Source: Linanthus parryae (lineage: Eukaryota; Streptophyta; Magnoliopsida; Ericales; Polemoniaceae). From it: a stretch of 64,000 bases of DNA. This document shows positions 53,982 through 63,965 of the stretch, piece after piece. The notes beneath the pieces are model-generated. The model was not told the origin of the DNA, did no database searches, and was given only the letters and a program-made list of their open reading frames with translations. The stretch lies in contig JALGPY010000004.1 of NCBI GenBank assembly GCA_023055425.1, positions 110,277,504-110,341,503 of the forward strand. The letters run 5' to 3'. Position 1 is the stretch's first letter. The number at the start of each line of letters is the position of its first letter. The position numbers and the translations under genes were made by a program.

Positions 53982-54902
53982 TTAGAAATGAAAAACTTGA
54001 TTTATATCATAACAGTCAGAGTTTGGATTATGGTATTCCTTTGGCTCGGTGCAATCACGAGCAAAGTGACCCTTCTTCTGGCAGTTGAAGCATAAGACCC
54101 TTGCCATGTTTCTAACCTTTCGGCTCTTCTTCCCACCAGCGCCTTTGCCGATCTTGAGTTTTGGGCCCCCGACAGGTTTCCCTTTACCCTTGTCTTTCTT
54201 ATCTGCTTTCCTCCAATTCTTGCGTGGCTTGTCCTCTTTAGAATTTGGAGTCTCCGCCACCATCACCTCACCATTGGACTTGGCGGCCTCAATCCGCTCA
54301 GATTCCAACAGCAGGTGACGCTTGACATCTTCAAGCGTCTTGACATCCGCATTATGGGTCATGTCTCGCTTCATGTGATCCCATGAGCGTGGCAGAGAGC
54401 GTAGTACCGCTTGTACTTGCTCTTCATCAGATAAGTTACGACCGACTGCAATCAGCTCTCTGATCATGAAGGCCATAGCCCTCAAATGCTGAGTCATTGT
54501 GTGCTCAGGCTTCATGCGATATGAGTCGAACCTCATTCTCAAGACTCGCAGCTTGGTGATGGAAGTGGATCCATACTTGTTCTTGATCGATTCCCACATC
54601 TCCTTTGCTGTGACAGAATTTTCGAACTCCCGGATGAGATCATCTTCCATCATACATAGAAGATTATAGCAGGCCTTCCTATATGCTGCTTCCCAATTAT
54701 GAAAAGCAGCCAGGTTCCGCTCATGATCCACAAGCGGTCGGCTCTCATCCATCACGGGTTCGAACCTTTCTGTCTGGAGATGTTCGGACAAATCTATGTC
54801 TAACATGTAGTACATAGCACGACGGCTCCACATATCGTAGTTGTCCCCATTAAGCTTAACAACTTTAGCAGAATCGGCAATGAGACTAGATGATTTCGAC
54901 AT
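53982..54902 (-). CDS. Copia gag protein
   Basis: 306 codons from ATG 54902 (MSKSSSLIADSAKVVKLNGD). The gag body (about 15-200) has NYDMWSRRAMYYML, KEMWESIKNKYGS and AVLRSLPRSWDHMK. A basic linker (RKNWRKADKKDKGKGK) precedes one zinc knuckle, CFNCQKKGHFARDC (C-x2-C-x4-H-x4-C, near 275). The frame ends a few codons before the protease motif, apparently by a one-base loss in a T-run, so gag here is separate from the protease frame. It may still make a particle protein. Confidence 0.9.
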   Translation of the reverse strand: MSKSSSLIADSAKVVKLNGDNYDMWSRRAMYYMLDIDLSEHLQTERFEPVMDESRPLVDHERNLAAFHNWEAAYRKACYNLLCMMEDDLIREFENSVTAKEMWESIKNKYGSTSITKLRVLRMRFDSYRMKPEHTMTQHLRAMAFMIRELIAVGRNLSDEEQVQAVLRSLPRSWDHMKRDMTHNADVKTLEDVKRHLLLESERIEAAKSNGEVMVAETPNSKEDKPRKNWRKADKKDKGKGKPVGGPKLKIGKGAGGKKSRKVRNMARVLCFNCQKKGHFARDCTEPKEYHNPNSDCYDINQVFHF

Positions 54903-56582
54903 TACTGAAAATATGAGACATAGTGGATATTAGTTACTAGCTTTGTTTTAGCTCCTAAATAACATGTGACATCGATTAATCTCAATAGTTCCTCACAAGG
55001 ACTCCACCAAAACCTAGCGTATATCGTAGGAATCAAATCTCATCACTTGTGATTTCCTATCAATTTTAATCATGTCATCATGTGAGCTCTTTTGTTTTAG
55101 TTCTTTAGCATGCGAGGTTAAACATATATATCCAATCACACGCAGTTATAACGTAAAACAAGCATAAGCATAAATAAATATGCAATGGATGTGGCCCCTA
55201 AGGTGCACTCCCACTATTGAGAGCACTTCTTGAGCAAGTCTTGAACTCCATCTCATGCCATCTCGCCTACTTGAGGACTCCAAGCTTGAGGCTCCATTAG
55301 ACCGTCTAATTGCTCCATGCACCTTGCGCCATAGCTTTTGGTTTGGCCACCTCTCTTGAAGCTTCAATCTTCAATCTCTACTAACTATCTTATTTCTAAT
55401 AAGAAGTAACCTCATAGAGGCGAGTGGATGAGAAGAGAAGACACTTGAGTATAGAGAGGCACGACACGCAGGCCGTATTTTGATTACATATTCAAAAACC
55501 AAAACCAAAACCAAAATATAAAACATCTATGCCACATCCATGCACCAAACACATCCATTCAACCCACAACAACATGTATAATAATATAATAAACATACTG
55601 GAATTTTCTGGAAATTTCCGAAATTAAGCAATAATTACTGGAAATTAATAAGCAATAATCTAATCAACTAAAAAGATCGAAAATTGCTCCCTACCACTTA
55701 GGGTCTCACCACCTATGGCAAAACGTAGGGAAAAATGACCTAAGTCTCCAGAAAAAATTTGGGCTCAAAACAGTGTGTTTAAGGTCGTCAAACTGCCTCG
55801 GGAAGTGTGCTAAACACTAATTAATTAATCCGGAAATTACTAAAATTTTCCGTCGCTCCAAAAATTATGAAAAAATACCCACAAAATAGGAAATTTAATT
55901 TGGAGTCCCTAGGAAAAAACCGGACGAAAAATGACGGCGGGAGGAGGCCGCACGCGCCGACGTCGGCCATGTGCCACGTCAGCATGCCACGTGGCATGCC
56001 ACGTAAGCACCTATGCTGACGTCAGATGCCACGCCTGCCTGCCGCGTCATCGCCGCGTCAGCTGACACGTGGCTGCCACGTCATCTGCCACGTCAGCCAC
56101 TTGCTGACGTGGAACCGCCACGTCATCTGCCACGTCAGCCCTAGGGCCACGTCAGCAGCCGCCGCCAGCCCTTAGGCGCGTGCGGCGCGTGGCGGCGCGT
56201 GGCCGCGCGTGGGGGCGGCGTCGGTGGCGCGTGAAGCCCACGCGCCGCCTTCCCTTGCTCCGTTCGCGACGAAATTAATTTTGCCGTGATCGTCTTTTCG
56301 TCCTGATCCCGATTATGTGGTCAAAATCCAATTTTAACAAGTTTTTGAAAAACGTGTTCTACTGATTGGATCTAGCAGTCCAGATTAATACAGTTCCGAA
56401 ACTTTGAAAAAACATAACTAATTCACCGTAAATCCAAAAAATATAAAATTTATATATCTGGAATCCTCGTGAAAAACCCTACCTAACCATATAGGTTTGG
56501 TCTACTGGTTATGAAATTTCAGAAACGCGATTTTTAATACAGTTTCGGGAACGCTTATCGAGGCACGAAAAACAAACTTATG
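54903..56582 (-). other. Copia leader, with a GC-rich ACGT-repeat block
   Basis: The 1.7-kb untranslated leader lies between primer site and gag. Its first part is AT-rich. At about 55955-56260 it turns GC-rich with many GCCACGTCAGC/GCTGACGTGG units and ends in a GGCGCGTGGCGGCGCGTGG stretch. No ORF is supported. Confidence 0.75.
55960..56170. repeat. Cluster of ACGT-core motifs (GCCACGTCAGC type)
   Basis: About a dozen copies of CCACGTCA, CCACGTGG or TGACGT(C/G) occur in about 210 bp, in both orientations, irregularly spaced. CACGTG/TGACG are known core sites of plant bZIP/bHLH proteins. Here the block lies in the transcribed leader and not in the LTR. Confidence 0.85.
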
Positions 56583-56595
56583 GCTCTGATACCAA
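56583..56595 (-). other. Primer binding site of the minus-strand copia
   Basis: On minus, TTGGTATCAGAGCC lies right after the 5' LTR. This is the initiator tRNA-Met type. Confidence 0.92.
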
Positions 56596-57064
56596 TGAAG
56601 GGCAGGAAGGATCTAACACATTCAGATCTACAACATGAATTAAAGCGGAATATTCATGTGTTTACCTTGTCTTCCTAAGCTCCTTAATGCAGCGGATGAT
56701 CGTTTGTTGTTTGCTTTCACGCGCCTCCTCTTTGATCTTGCTCCCACCAATCGAGTGTGAATCTCGAGGACGAACACTGATTTCCACACCACGTTCCACC
56801 TCCTTGGATGAAGTTGGAGAGAGACTAGGGTTCTCTACAACTAGTATGAATCTAGACAGAATAACTTTATTCTCTAGAATAGCCAATATAATATGTAGGA
56901 GGCTGCCTCCTTATATAGGCAAAACTTCTCCTAAGTTTGCACATAAACCCCTAGGGTTTGAGCCTTAGCTACTAACCCCTCTAGTTTGTGCATTAGTGCA
57001 ACTAACCCCACAAGGTTATGATAATTGCATTGGGCACCCCACATGGGCGCACCAATTGCTAACA
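56596..57064 (-). repeat. 5' LTR of the minus-strand copia
   Basis: 469-bp partner of 49168-49636. The seen differences are near CACATT(T/C)AG, AACC(T/C)CTAGGG and CCCC(AT/AC)AAGG. Confidence 0.95.
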
Positions 57065-57520
57065 GAGTTTGATGTCGCTATTCAAGAAGTTCAGAGCGCC
57101 CGGCATGATTTTGAAAAGCTAGCTTCAACTCCTTTGTTTGCATAACTTACTCTGGTCTCTTGATCTAGGCACGGCAGGGTTTGGGATTCTCATCGCCTAC
57201 CGTGAAGTAATATTGATCGAGTCCAGCGTTGTGTGTACGTGTGAAATGTTGTAGTAACTCCATAGCAGAGTTGGGTTTAGCCCTACTGAGGCTTTTGAAC
57301 TTGGAGTTTTGTGACTTTGTATATTACAATTATCTGGATTGGGATGTTAATTATCTGGAGTTTAATATCTCGGGTTGGGTATTGCCTCACTTTATTGTTA
57401 GTAACAGGTGAAAGTGTCATTTCTCAAACAGAAAGGGTGAATATGCATTTTCATCAAACCTGAGAGGGTGCCGCTTAAACTTCATCTAGAAGTGTTATAA
57501 GTGAACTGAACGAGTTGGGA
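57065..57520 (+). pseudogene. Last coding piece and 3' flank of DUF724 copy C
   Basis: After the copia TSD (GAGTT, 57065-57069) the reading EFDVAIQEVQSARHDFEKL continues the DUF724 coiled coil and ends at TAA 57143-57145. The 3' flank matches copy A (CGTGAAGTAATATTGATCGAGTCC versus 7046 onward). Joined across the insertion, this end has no lesion other than the insertion itself. Confidence 0.85.
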
Positions 57521-57589
57521 AAGCCTTTTTTTTATGCAAGAGGATTTTCATTAATTGATAGCAGTCGTCTCCAAATCTGTTGCATCAAT

Positions 57590-58130
57590 TTGCATTGCCC
57601 ATTCGGGAATGTTTCCTAGCCAAACTGTTGTGTTCTGAATCGCAGTACCAATTTTTGCTCACGCATGAGCCATTTGGTTTGCCGTTCTCCGACACCATAT
57701 GAACTTCACTCAGACGAAAAGACCGACCCATTTTTTTGCAATCATGAACGAGCATACCGTAAGTGGTTGGGTCAGCAATTACTTCTTCGCAGTTTACGTC
57801 ATTGACAAGCTTTTGATAATCGATTCCACCTCCACATTTAGGAAACCCAGTCTTCGCGCAAGTCCAATCGCTTCTCGCATCGCCCATGTCTCCACTACTC
57901 GGGCTGTTGCCAAACCTCGCACTGGGCTCGCCATTACCGCAACAAAACGACCTGATGAGTCACGTAGTACCACCCCCAGAGCACCTTCCTGCTCTTCTTC
58001 CTTTCACGCCGCATCCGTATTTACTTTCACTCTTCCCTCTGGCGGCCGAACCCATCCCTCGACAGCTGAACCAGATTGTTGTCGGACTGGCCTTGAGCAA
58101 TCAGATTGGCAGCCGATTTCACCAAATCCT
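57590..58130 (-). pseudogene. LINE C-terminal RNase H remnant
   Basis: On minus, RVKVNTDAA is followed by a TGA where Trp is usual, then VVLRDSSGRFVAVMASPV, VVETWAMREAIGLARRLG and VEVESIIKSL, the plant LINE RNase H pattern. Further stops follow. The domain is dead. Confidence 0.75.
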
Positions 58131-58347
58131 TGTAAGATTATAGGGGCTATTCTGCAATTAGTGATAACTTTGTAACTGAGAGGGAAAGTTTGTTAGAGTT
58201 GTTAACTGGGTATTAATAGTGTAATTCGGCTCAGTTAATGCTAATGAGAATCATTCTATTCTCTTTCTTCATTTTCTGTTGTCTTCTTCTTCATCCTCTT
58301 CTTCATCTTCTTCTTCACCATTGTTGTATAGCTTGAAGGTTTCTTCA
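58131..58347 (+). repeat. 5' LTR of the intact copia
   Basis: 217 bp, TG...CA. The right half is a pyrimidine run of TCTTCTTCATC type. No clear TATA box was picked out. Confidence 0.94.
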
Positions 58348-58360
58348 TGGTATCAGAGCC
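58348..58360 (+). other. Primer binding site of the intact copia
   Basis: TGGTATCAGAGCC directly after the 5' LTR, initiator tRNA-Met type. Confidence 0.93.
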
Positions 58361-58770
58361 TGCAAGGCTCATCGCCGTCGATTATTGACTATTGGAGGTT
58401 GTCTCCGGTCATCTTCTCCGTCTCCGTTTCTCGCCGGAGGTCACTGATTGGTCTCGCTCTTCAACCTAGGGCTTGTCTTCTTCGCTACTGTTTTTCGATG
58501 TCTTCATCGTTGATTTCTGCGATTCTTCCTCTTCGGACAAAGGTTCAATCTCTCTCTTCGTTCTCTGCATCTCATTAATGGTGAATTTCATCTTTACTGC
58601 ACTGAGTTGGATTCGAGTTCATCTGCCGAGTTTTGCCGAGTTTTATTTCTTTCGTGCCGAGTTTTGCCGAGTTTTGCTGAGTTCACGGTTATTCTACCGA
58701 GTTTTGCCGAGTTAAGACCGATTCGTACCGAGTTTTGCATATTTTCAGCTGTGTTTGGTCTTCTGCTGTC
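58361..58770 (+). other. Leader of the intact copia with GCCGAGTT repeats
   Basis: Untranslated leader. At about 58620-58735 TGCCGAGTTTT and close variants (TACCGAGTT, TGCTGAGTT) occur about nine times. No ORF is supported. Confidence 0.75.
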
Positions 58771-61700
58771 ATGGAATCATCATTACCAGCTGGATTATTG
58801 TTTCTAATTTCCAATCTGAGGTCTCTAGTTCAACTCAAGCTTGACAATACTAATTACATGCTTTGGAAAGCACAATTAGAAGCAGTTTTGCAAGCAAATG
58901 AGCTTCAAGAATTTGTTACTACTCCTCCACCTTCAGAACTGTGTCTCTCTGCTTCTGGATTATCTGTGCCTAACACTGCATATACCTCTTGGAAACACAT
59001 TGATCAACATCTGAAAACTTGCCTCATTGCCTCTATTTCACCAACTGTTCTACCTCTCATCTTGCATTTGCCAACCTCCTATGCCATTTGGACTCATTTA
59101 GCTCAGAGATATACTTCATTGTCTAGGTCTCACATACATCAACTGAAGTCTCAGTTGATCAGTCTTCACAAAGGTTCTAAGTCCATGATAGAATATTTGG
59201 ATCATGCTAAAAATCTAGTTGATCAGTTACTTCAAGTTCAAGAATCCATAAATGATGAAGACCTAGTTCTCTTTATTCTACAAGGTCTCCCTTCTTCATA
59301 TGATCATGTCAAATCCAATCTCAGACTTAGAGCTGGCACATTAACTGTCAATGAGCTGTCTGCTCTTCTTCTCTCTGAAGATCTTCATATTAAACCTCCT
59401 TCTTCCTTTTCCAAACCTATAACCACTTCTTCCTATCAGCTACCATCATCTCCACAATCATCTGAGTTTCTCCAAGCCTATGCAGCATTCAGGCCTCCTA
59501 ATGGCAGAGGCAGGGGTACCTTCTCTAGAGGAGGACATAGTGGTTTTTCTAGGGGATCTTCTCAATATGGAAGGGGTCAAAAACAGTGGTCACAAGGCAG
59601 AGGCATTGGCTATCAGTCTAACAACAATGAGGTTGTATGCCAAATTTGTGGCAAGAGCAGACATACAGCTCTTAACTGCTGGTTTAGAACTGACACAACC
59701 ACATACAGCAGCTCCAAACCTCAGAATCATCAATTCCATTACAAACAACAACAGCCAACTTATCAAGCTCAATACAGCAATGTGTCAAATTCTTCATATT
59801 CTCCAGACTTCAGCTCTCCTAGCTACTATCCCTCTGATCAAGATCAACAGCAGATATCTTCACCAATGGCATTTTCTACAACTTACACATCCAACTCAGG
59901 TTTGCAGTCTTGGATATTTGATTCTGGAGCTAATACACATGTTACTCATAATGCATCTCTTTTGCATCATACTTTGCCTTATAATGGTTTGCATAATGTG
60001 ACAGTTGGAAATGGATCCAAATTGCCTATTACTCATCAAGGTGATGGCATTTTACCATTACCCACTGGTAATCTTAGTCTTCCTCACACTTTATATGTGT
60101 CTGCTATGCATTCAAATCTTCTTTCTATCTCCAAATTAACCCATGATAATAACTGTATTGTTATCTTTTCTTCCAAGACTTTCCAAATCAGGGACTTGAA
60201 CAACAACTTGCTGTATCAAGGCCTCTGTAAGAATGGACTCTACACTGTTCCAACCACTTTGGTTAGTTCATCTGTTTCTCCTTCAAATGCCCACTCCCAT
60301 TATGCTTATATTGCTCACACACCCTCTTCACCACAACCTGCAGCTACAGCAGCTGTTTCCAAGGACATCTGGCATCAAAGACTTGGACATCCATCTGTTC
60401 TAGTTCTCTCCCAATTATATCATACTTTACCTGTATCTGCTACTAAGAGTTCATCACTTTGTGTCTCTTGTGAAGTTGCTAAGGCTCACAAACTTGAATT
60501 TCCTGTATCAAAATCTCATGCTAGTGTTCCCTTTCAGCTTGTTCACTCTGATGTGTGGGGTCCTTCTCCTGTGGCTTCTTGTTCCAAATTTCAATATTAC
60601 ATTTTATTCATAGATGACTGCACTAGATTTTGTTGGATTTATCCTCTTCTTACCAAAGATCAAGCATTTGCAGCTTACCAAAATTTCACATCTCTTATTC
60701 ACACACAATTTCACACTAAAATTCAAGTGTTTAGATCAGATAATGGTTCTGAATTTCTTAATACAGAATTTGGTGTATATCTGCAAACTCAAGGTACTAT
60801 TCATCAAACTAGTTTCCCTCATACTCCTCAAAAAAATGGTAGAGTTGAGAGGAGACACAGACAACTAATTGAAACCTCTCTAGCTCTTCTTCATCATGCA
60901 TCTATGCCTCTTAAATATTGGCTAGAAGCTGTTGCAGCATCTAACTACCTTATCAATATTCTTCCTAAGAAATCTCTTAACTTCCAATCTTCTTATTCTC
61001 TTCTCTATAAAATCAGTCCACCATATACTTCTCTCAAGGTGTTTGGTTGTCTATGCTTCCCATGGCTAAAACCCTACACTAAACACAAATTACAACAAAG
61101 ATCTAAACCTTGTGTATTTATGGGTTATTGTCCAAACACTAAAGGCTATAAGTGTCTAGATACTACCTCCTCTACTATCTATATTTCTAGACATGTCAAA
61201 TTCTTTGAAACCATCTTTCCTTTTAAGTCACATTCCACTTCTACTTCTACCTCCATTTCAAATTTACACAATACATCTTATGTTAGTTCTTGGCTTCAAT
61301 TCCCACCTGTTTTTCAAACCAAAACTCTCAATACACCTGCATTATCACCTACTCCACCTGCTACTTCCACTTCTATTCCTTCTCATGTATCTAGCCATCC
61401 ACCTACCTCTTCTCCAACTCCTAATACTCTAGCACATTCTCCTATCTCCTCTCACACTTCTTCACCACCATTGCCTGTCTCTCACATTATGCAAACCAGA
61501 TCCAAGGCAGGCATTCACAAACCTAACCCCAGATATCAGCTGAATTCCTGTGATCTATCTGCTACTGAACCAACCTCTTACAAAGAAGCCATGCAGTCAT
61601 CTCACTGGCTTAAGGCTATGACTGAGGAATATCATGCACTCTTGTCTCAGAAAACATGGTCTCTTGTTCCTCTCCCTGCCTCAAGAAGACCTATTGGGTG

Positions 61701-63111
61701 TAAGTGGGTGTTCAAAGTTAAAAGAAATGCTGATGGAACTGTTTCTAGATACAAAGCCAGACTGGTAGCCAAGGGGTTTCATCAACAATTTGGCTTAGAT
61801 TATGCAGAAACATTTAGCCATGTGGCAAGACAGCAAACTGTGAGAATTGTTCCCTCTTTAGCCCTATCTAAATCTTGGGAAGTTAGACAATTAGATGTCA
61901 GTAATGCCTTTCTTCATGGGGTTCTGGATGAAGAGGTATACATGGAACAACCACCTGGCTTTGTGACTCACTCTGGTTTGGTGTGCAAACTCCACAAATC
62001 TTTGTATGGCCTCAAGCAAGCACCCAGGGCATGGTACACAATGCTATCTACTTTTCTTCTCAGAAATGGATTCAAATTGAGTTTGTCTGATGCTTCTCTG
62101 TTTGTGCTCAAGAGATTCAATCTTACAGTTGTGGTTCTCATCTATGTGGATGATATACTCATCACTGGTAGTAACAAAGGCTACATTGATTTCTTGATTC
62201 ATCACATGTCCACAACTTTTGCTATGAAAGACCTTGGTGCTTTGTCCTATTTCTTGGGTATTCAAATTAGCACTACTAGTCAAGGTTTTTATCTGCAACA
62301 AACCAAATATGCTTCTGATCTTCTACAAAAAGCAGGCATGACAGACTGCAAACCTTGTGTTTCCCCTATTTCTCCAAAGGTCATACTTACTGCAGAAGAA
62401 CTTCAACCATTCACCAACATTCACCAGTACAGAAGTATAGTGGGAGCTTTGCAGTATCTTACAGTCACCAGACCAGATATTCAATTTGCTGTAAACAAGG
62501 CTTGTCAGCACCTGCATAACCCAAGACAATGTGACTATACTGGAGTAAAAAGGATTCTGAGGTACATCAAAGGTACTTTGAACACTGGCCTTCACTTTGC
62601 TCCTGGAGATTTTCATGTTACAGCTTACTCAGATGCAGACTGGGCTGGGGATTCAGTAGATAGGAGAAGTACCACTGGTTTCTGTGTGTTTCTTGGCACC
62701 AATCTTATCTCCTGGGGATCTAGGAAGCAAAACACTGTCTCCAGAAGCTCCACAGAAGCTGAATATAGAGCAATGGCAGCTACAGCAGCAGAGATCAAGT
62801 GGATCACTTACATTCTGAGAGATCTGGGCATTGTCTCATCACAGAAACCTCAGCTATGGTGTGACAATATCTCAGCTCTTATGCTCAGCACTAATCCAGT
62901 CTTCCATGAAAAGAGTAAGCATATTGAAATTGATTTTCATTTCATCAGAGAACAGGTAGCACTAAAACAGCTACAAGTAGCTCACATTGCGTCACAGCTC
63001 CAGCTTGCAGATGTCTTTACTAAAGCTCTGCCAATTGCTGCTTTCCAGAGTGTCTTACCTCAGCTGTGCTTGAGTTCTTTTAGCTCCAACAAGAATTTTC
63101 AAAATCATTAG
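58771..63111 (+). CDS. Intact copia gag-pol polyprotein, 1446 aa
   Basis: The ATG at 58771 (MESSLPAGLLF) is the first in frame. Gag covers about residues 1-310 (NTNYMLWKAQLEAVL, HIHQLKSQLISLHKG) with the zinc knuckle CQICGKSRHTALNC near 290. The protease has WIFDSGANTHVTHN near 380. The pre-integrase has HQRLGHPSV. The integrase has C-x2-C (CVSC), LVHSDVWGPSP near 590, VFRSDNGSEF and the Glu in NGRVERRHRQ. The RT has IGCKWVFKVKRNADG, QLDVSNAFLHG, YGLKQAPRAWY and IYVDDILITG near 1125. RNase H has YSDADWAGDSVDRRSTTGF near 1286, SSTEAEYRAMAA, WCDNISALML and ADVFTKAL. All key motifs are present and there is no break. Confidence 0.96.
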   Translation: MESSLPAGLLFLISNLRSLVQLKLDNTNYMLWKAQLEAVLQANELQEFVTTPPPSELCLSASGLSVPNTAYTSWKHIDQHLKTCLIASISPTVLPLILHLPTSYAIWTHLAQRYTSLSRSHIHQLKSQLISLHKGSKSMIEYLDHAKNLVDQLLQVQESINDEDLVLFILQGLPSSYDHVKSNLRLRAGTLTVNELSALLLSEDLHIKPPSSFSKPITTSSYQLPSSPQSSEFLQAYAAFRPPNGRGRGTFSRGGHSGFSRGSSQYGRGQKQWSQGRGIGYQSNNNEVVCQICGKSRHTALNCWFRTDTTTYSSSKPQNHQFHYKQQQPTYQAQYSNVSNSSYSPDFSSPSYYPSDQDQQQISSPMAFSTTYTSNSGLQSWIFDSGANTHVTHNASLLHHTLPYNGLHNVTVGNGSKLPITHQGDGILPLPTGNLSLPHTLYVSAMHSNLLSISKLTHDNNCIVIFSSKTFQIRDLNNNLLYQGLCKNGLYTVPTTLVSSSVSPSNAHSHYAYIAHTPSSPQPAATAAVSKDIWHQRLGHPSVLVLSQLYHTLPVSATKSSSLCVSCEVAKAHKLEFPVSKSHASVPFQLVHSDVWGPSPVASCSKFQYYILFIDDCTRFCWIYPLLTKDQAFAAYQNFTSLIHTQFHTKIQVFRSDNGSEFLNTEFGVYLQTQGTIHQTSFPHTPQKNGRVERRHRQLIETSLALLHHASMPLKYWLEAVAASNYLINILPKKSLNFQSSYSLLYKISPPYTSLKVFGCLCFPWLKPYTKHKLQQRSKPCVFMGYCPNTKGYKCLDTTSSTIYISRHVKFFETIFPFKSHSTSTSTSISNLHNTSYVSSWLQFPPVFQTKTLNTPALSPTPPATSTSIPSHVSSHPPTSSPTPNTLAHSPISSHTSSPPLPVSHIMQTRSKAGIHKPNPRYQLNSCDLSATEPTSYKEAMQSSHWLKAMTEEYHALLSQKTWSLVPLPASRRPIGCKWVFKVKRNADGTVSRYKARLVAKGFHQQFGLDYAETFSHVARQQTVRIVPSLALSKSWEVRQLDVSNAFLHGVLDEEVYMEQPPGFVTHSGLVCKLHKSLYGLKQAPRAWYTMLSTFLLRNGFKLSLSDASLFVLKRFNLTVVVLIYVDDILITGSNKGYIDFLIHHMSTTFAMKDLGALSYFLGIQISTTSQGFYLQQTKYASDLLQKAGMTDCKPCVSPISPKVILTAEELQPFTNIHQYRSIVGALQYLTVTRPDIQFAVNKACQHLHNPRQCDYTGVKRILRYIKGTLNTGLHFAPGDFHVTAYSDADWAGDSVDRRSTTGFCVFLGTNLISWGSRKQNTVSRSSTEAEYRAMAATAAEIKWITYILRDLGIVSSQKPQLWCDNISALMLSTNPVFHEKSKHIEIDFHFIREQVALKQLQVAHIASQLQLADVFTKALPIAAFQSVLPQLCLSSFSSNKNFQNH

Positions 63112-63136
63112 CAAGGGACTTCAGTTTCAGGGGGGA

Positions 63137-63353
63137 TGTAAGTTTATAGGGGCTATTCTGCAATTAGTGATAACTTTGTAACTGAGAGGGAAAGTTTGTT
63201 AGAGTTGTTAACTGGGTATTAATAGTGTAATTCGGCTCAGTTAATGCTAATGAGAATCATTCTATTCTCTTTCTTCATTTTCTGTTGTCTTCTTCTTCAT
63301 CCTCTTCTTCATCTTCTTCTTCACCATTGTTGTATAGCTTGAAGGTTTCTTCA
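63137..63353 (+). repeat. 3' LTR of the intact copia
   Basis: 217 bp, one base different from the 5' LTR; followed by the TSD ATCCT (63354-63358). Confidence 0.94.
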
Positions 63354-63518
63354 ATCCTTCTCAGCCATTTGATTTTGAACTTGCTGAATTACTTCATTCT
63401 CGTCCCATTGTTGTCCTTCGAAGAGTCGTAGGTTTCGGCAGCGCCACAATACCCATATCGCCATTGTGAAGATAGTTCTCTTAGCTACTGGAAGCTGAAG
63501 AGATAGCTCAACAAACTC

Positions 63519-63965
63519 CTAGATCGTAGGAATCTTCTTATGAAGCGAATCCGGTCCCAATAAATTCTCCCATACTCTTTTAGTCTTTTTGCACTTCATG
63601 AAAATGTGAGTTTCAGTTTCCTCACCTTGCCCACACCATGAACAAAAGACCGGGACATCAATTCCATGTCGAGCCAGATTGTATCTTGTCGGCAGAGACT
63701 CATGAAACACTCGCCAAACTGTGAACATGGAACTTCTTGGGACATCCAAATTCCATAAATTAGCAATCACACTTGCTTTCTTCCGACTCGTTTGTCTGTC
63801 TCCTTCCTTAGACAGCTCCTCTAATCTTAGCTCTTTTGCAACATAATATCCTGATTTAACCGTATACACACCTTCTTTATTGAAAAACCATACCCAAGAA
63901 TCATCCTGTTCAGTCGTGTGTAGAATAATGGAACCAATCGCCATGGCATCAACGACATTCGGCAT
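63519..63965 (-). pseudogene. LINE ORF2 zinc-binding (zf-RVT) domain
   Basis: An open stretch of about 148 codons: VYTVKSGYYVAKEL, LWNLDVPRSSMFTVWRVFHE, LPTRYNLARHGIDVPVFCSW and C-x2-C...H-x4-C text (CSWCGQGEETETHIFMKC). This is the reverse-transcriptase-linked zinc-binding domain that precedes the C-terminal RNase H in plant L1 LINEs. It joins the RNase H remnant across the copia insertion. The upstream part of the ORF is outside the window. Confidence 0.85.

Larger units (their letters stand above)
49168..57064 (-). mobile_element. Ty1/copia element in the last DUF724 exon, TSD GAGTT
   Basis: Two 469-bp LTRs (49168-49636 and 56596-57064) differ at about three positions by eye. GAGTT flanks the element at 49163-49167 and 57065-57069. 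On the minus strand: 5' LTR, primer site, a 1.7-kb leader, gag, damaged protease, integrase-RT-RNase H, a purine tract (GTGGGAGAT) and the 3' LTR. Copy A has the matching empty site (CAGAGTTTGATGTC). Gag and the integrase-to-RNase H frame are long and open, but the protease region is deleted and frames are shifted, so this copy depends on others. Confidence 0.96.
58131..63353 (+). mobile_element. Ty1/copia element with intact gag-pol, TSD ATCCT
   Basis: Two 217-bp LTRs (58131-58347, 63137-63353) begin TGTAAG and end TTCTTCA. They differ at one base (GATTATAG versus GTTTATAG). The flanks are ATCCT (58126-58130, 63354-63358). The primer site TGGTATCAGAGCC follows the 5' LTR; a purine tract (TTTCAGGGGGGA) precedes the 3' LTR. 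The LTR 3' half is a long CTTCTTCATC pyrimidine run. All coding lies in one open frame. It is a young and possibly autonomous copy. Confidence 0.96.
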
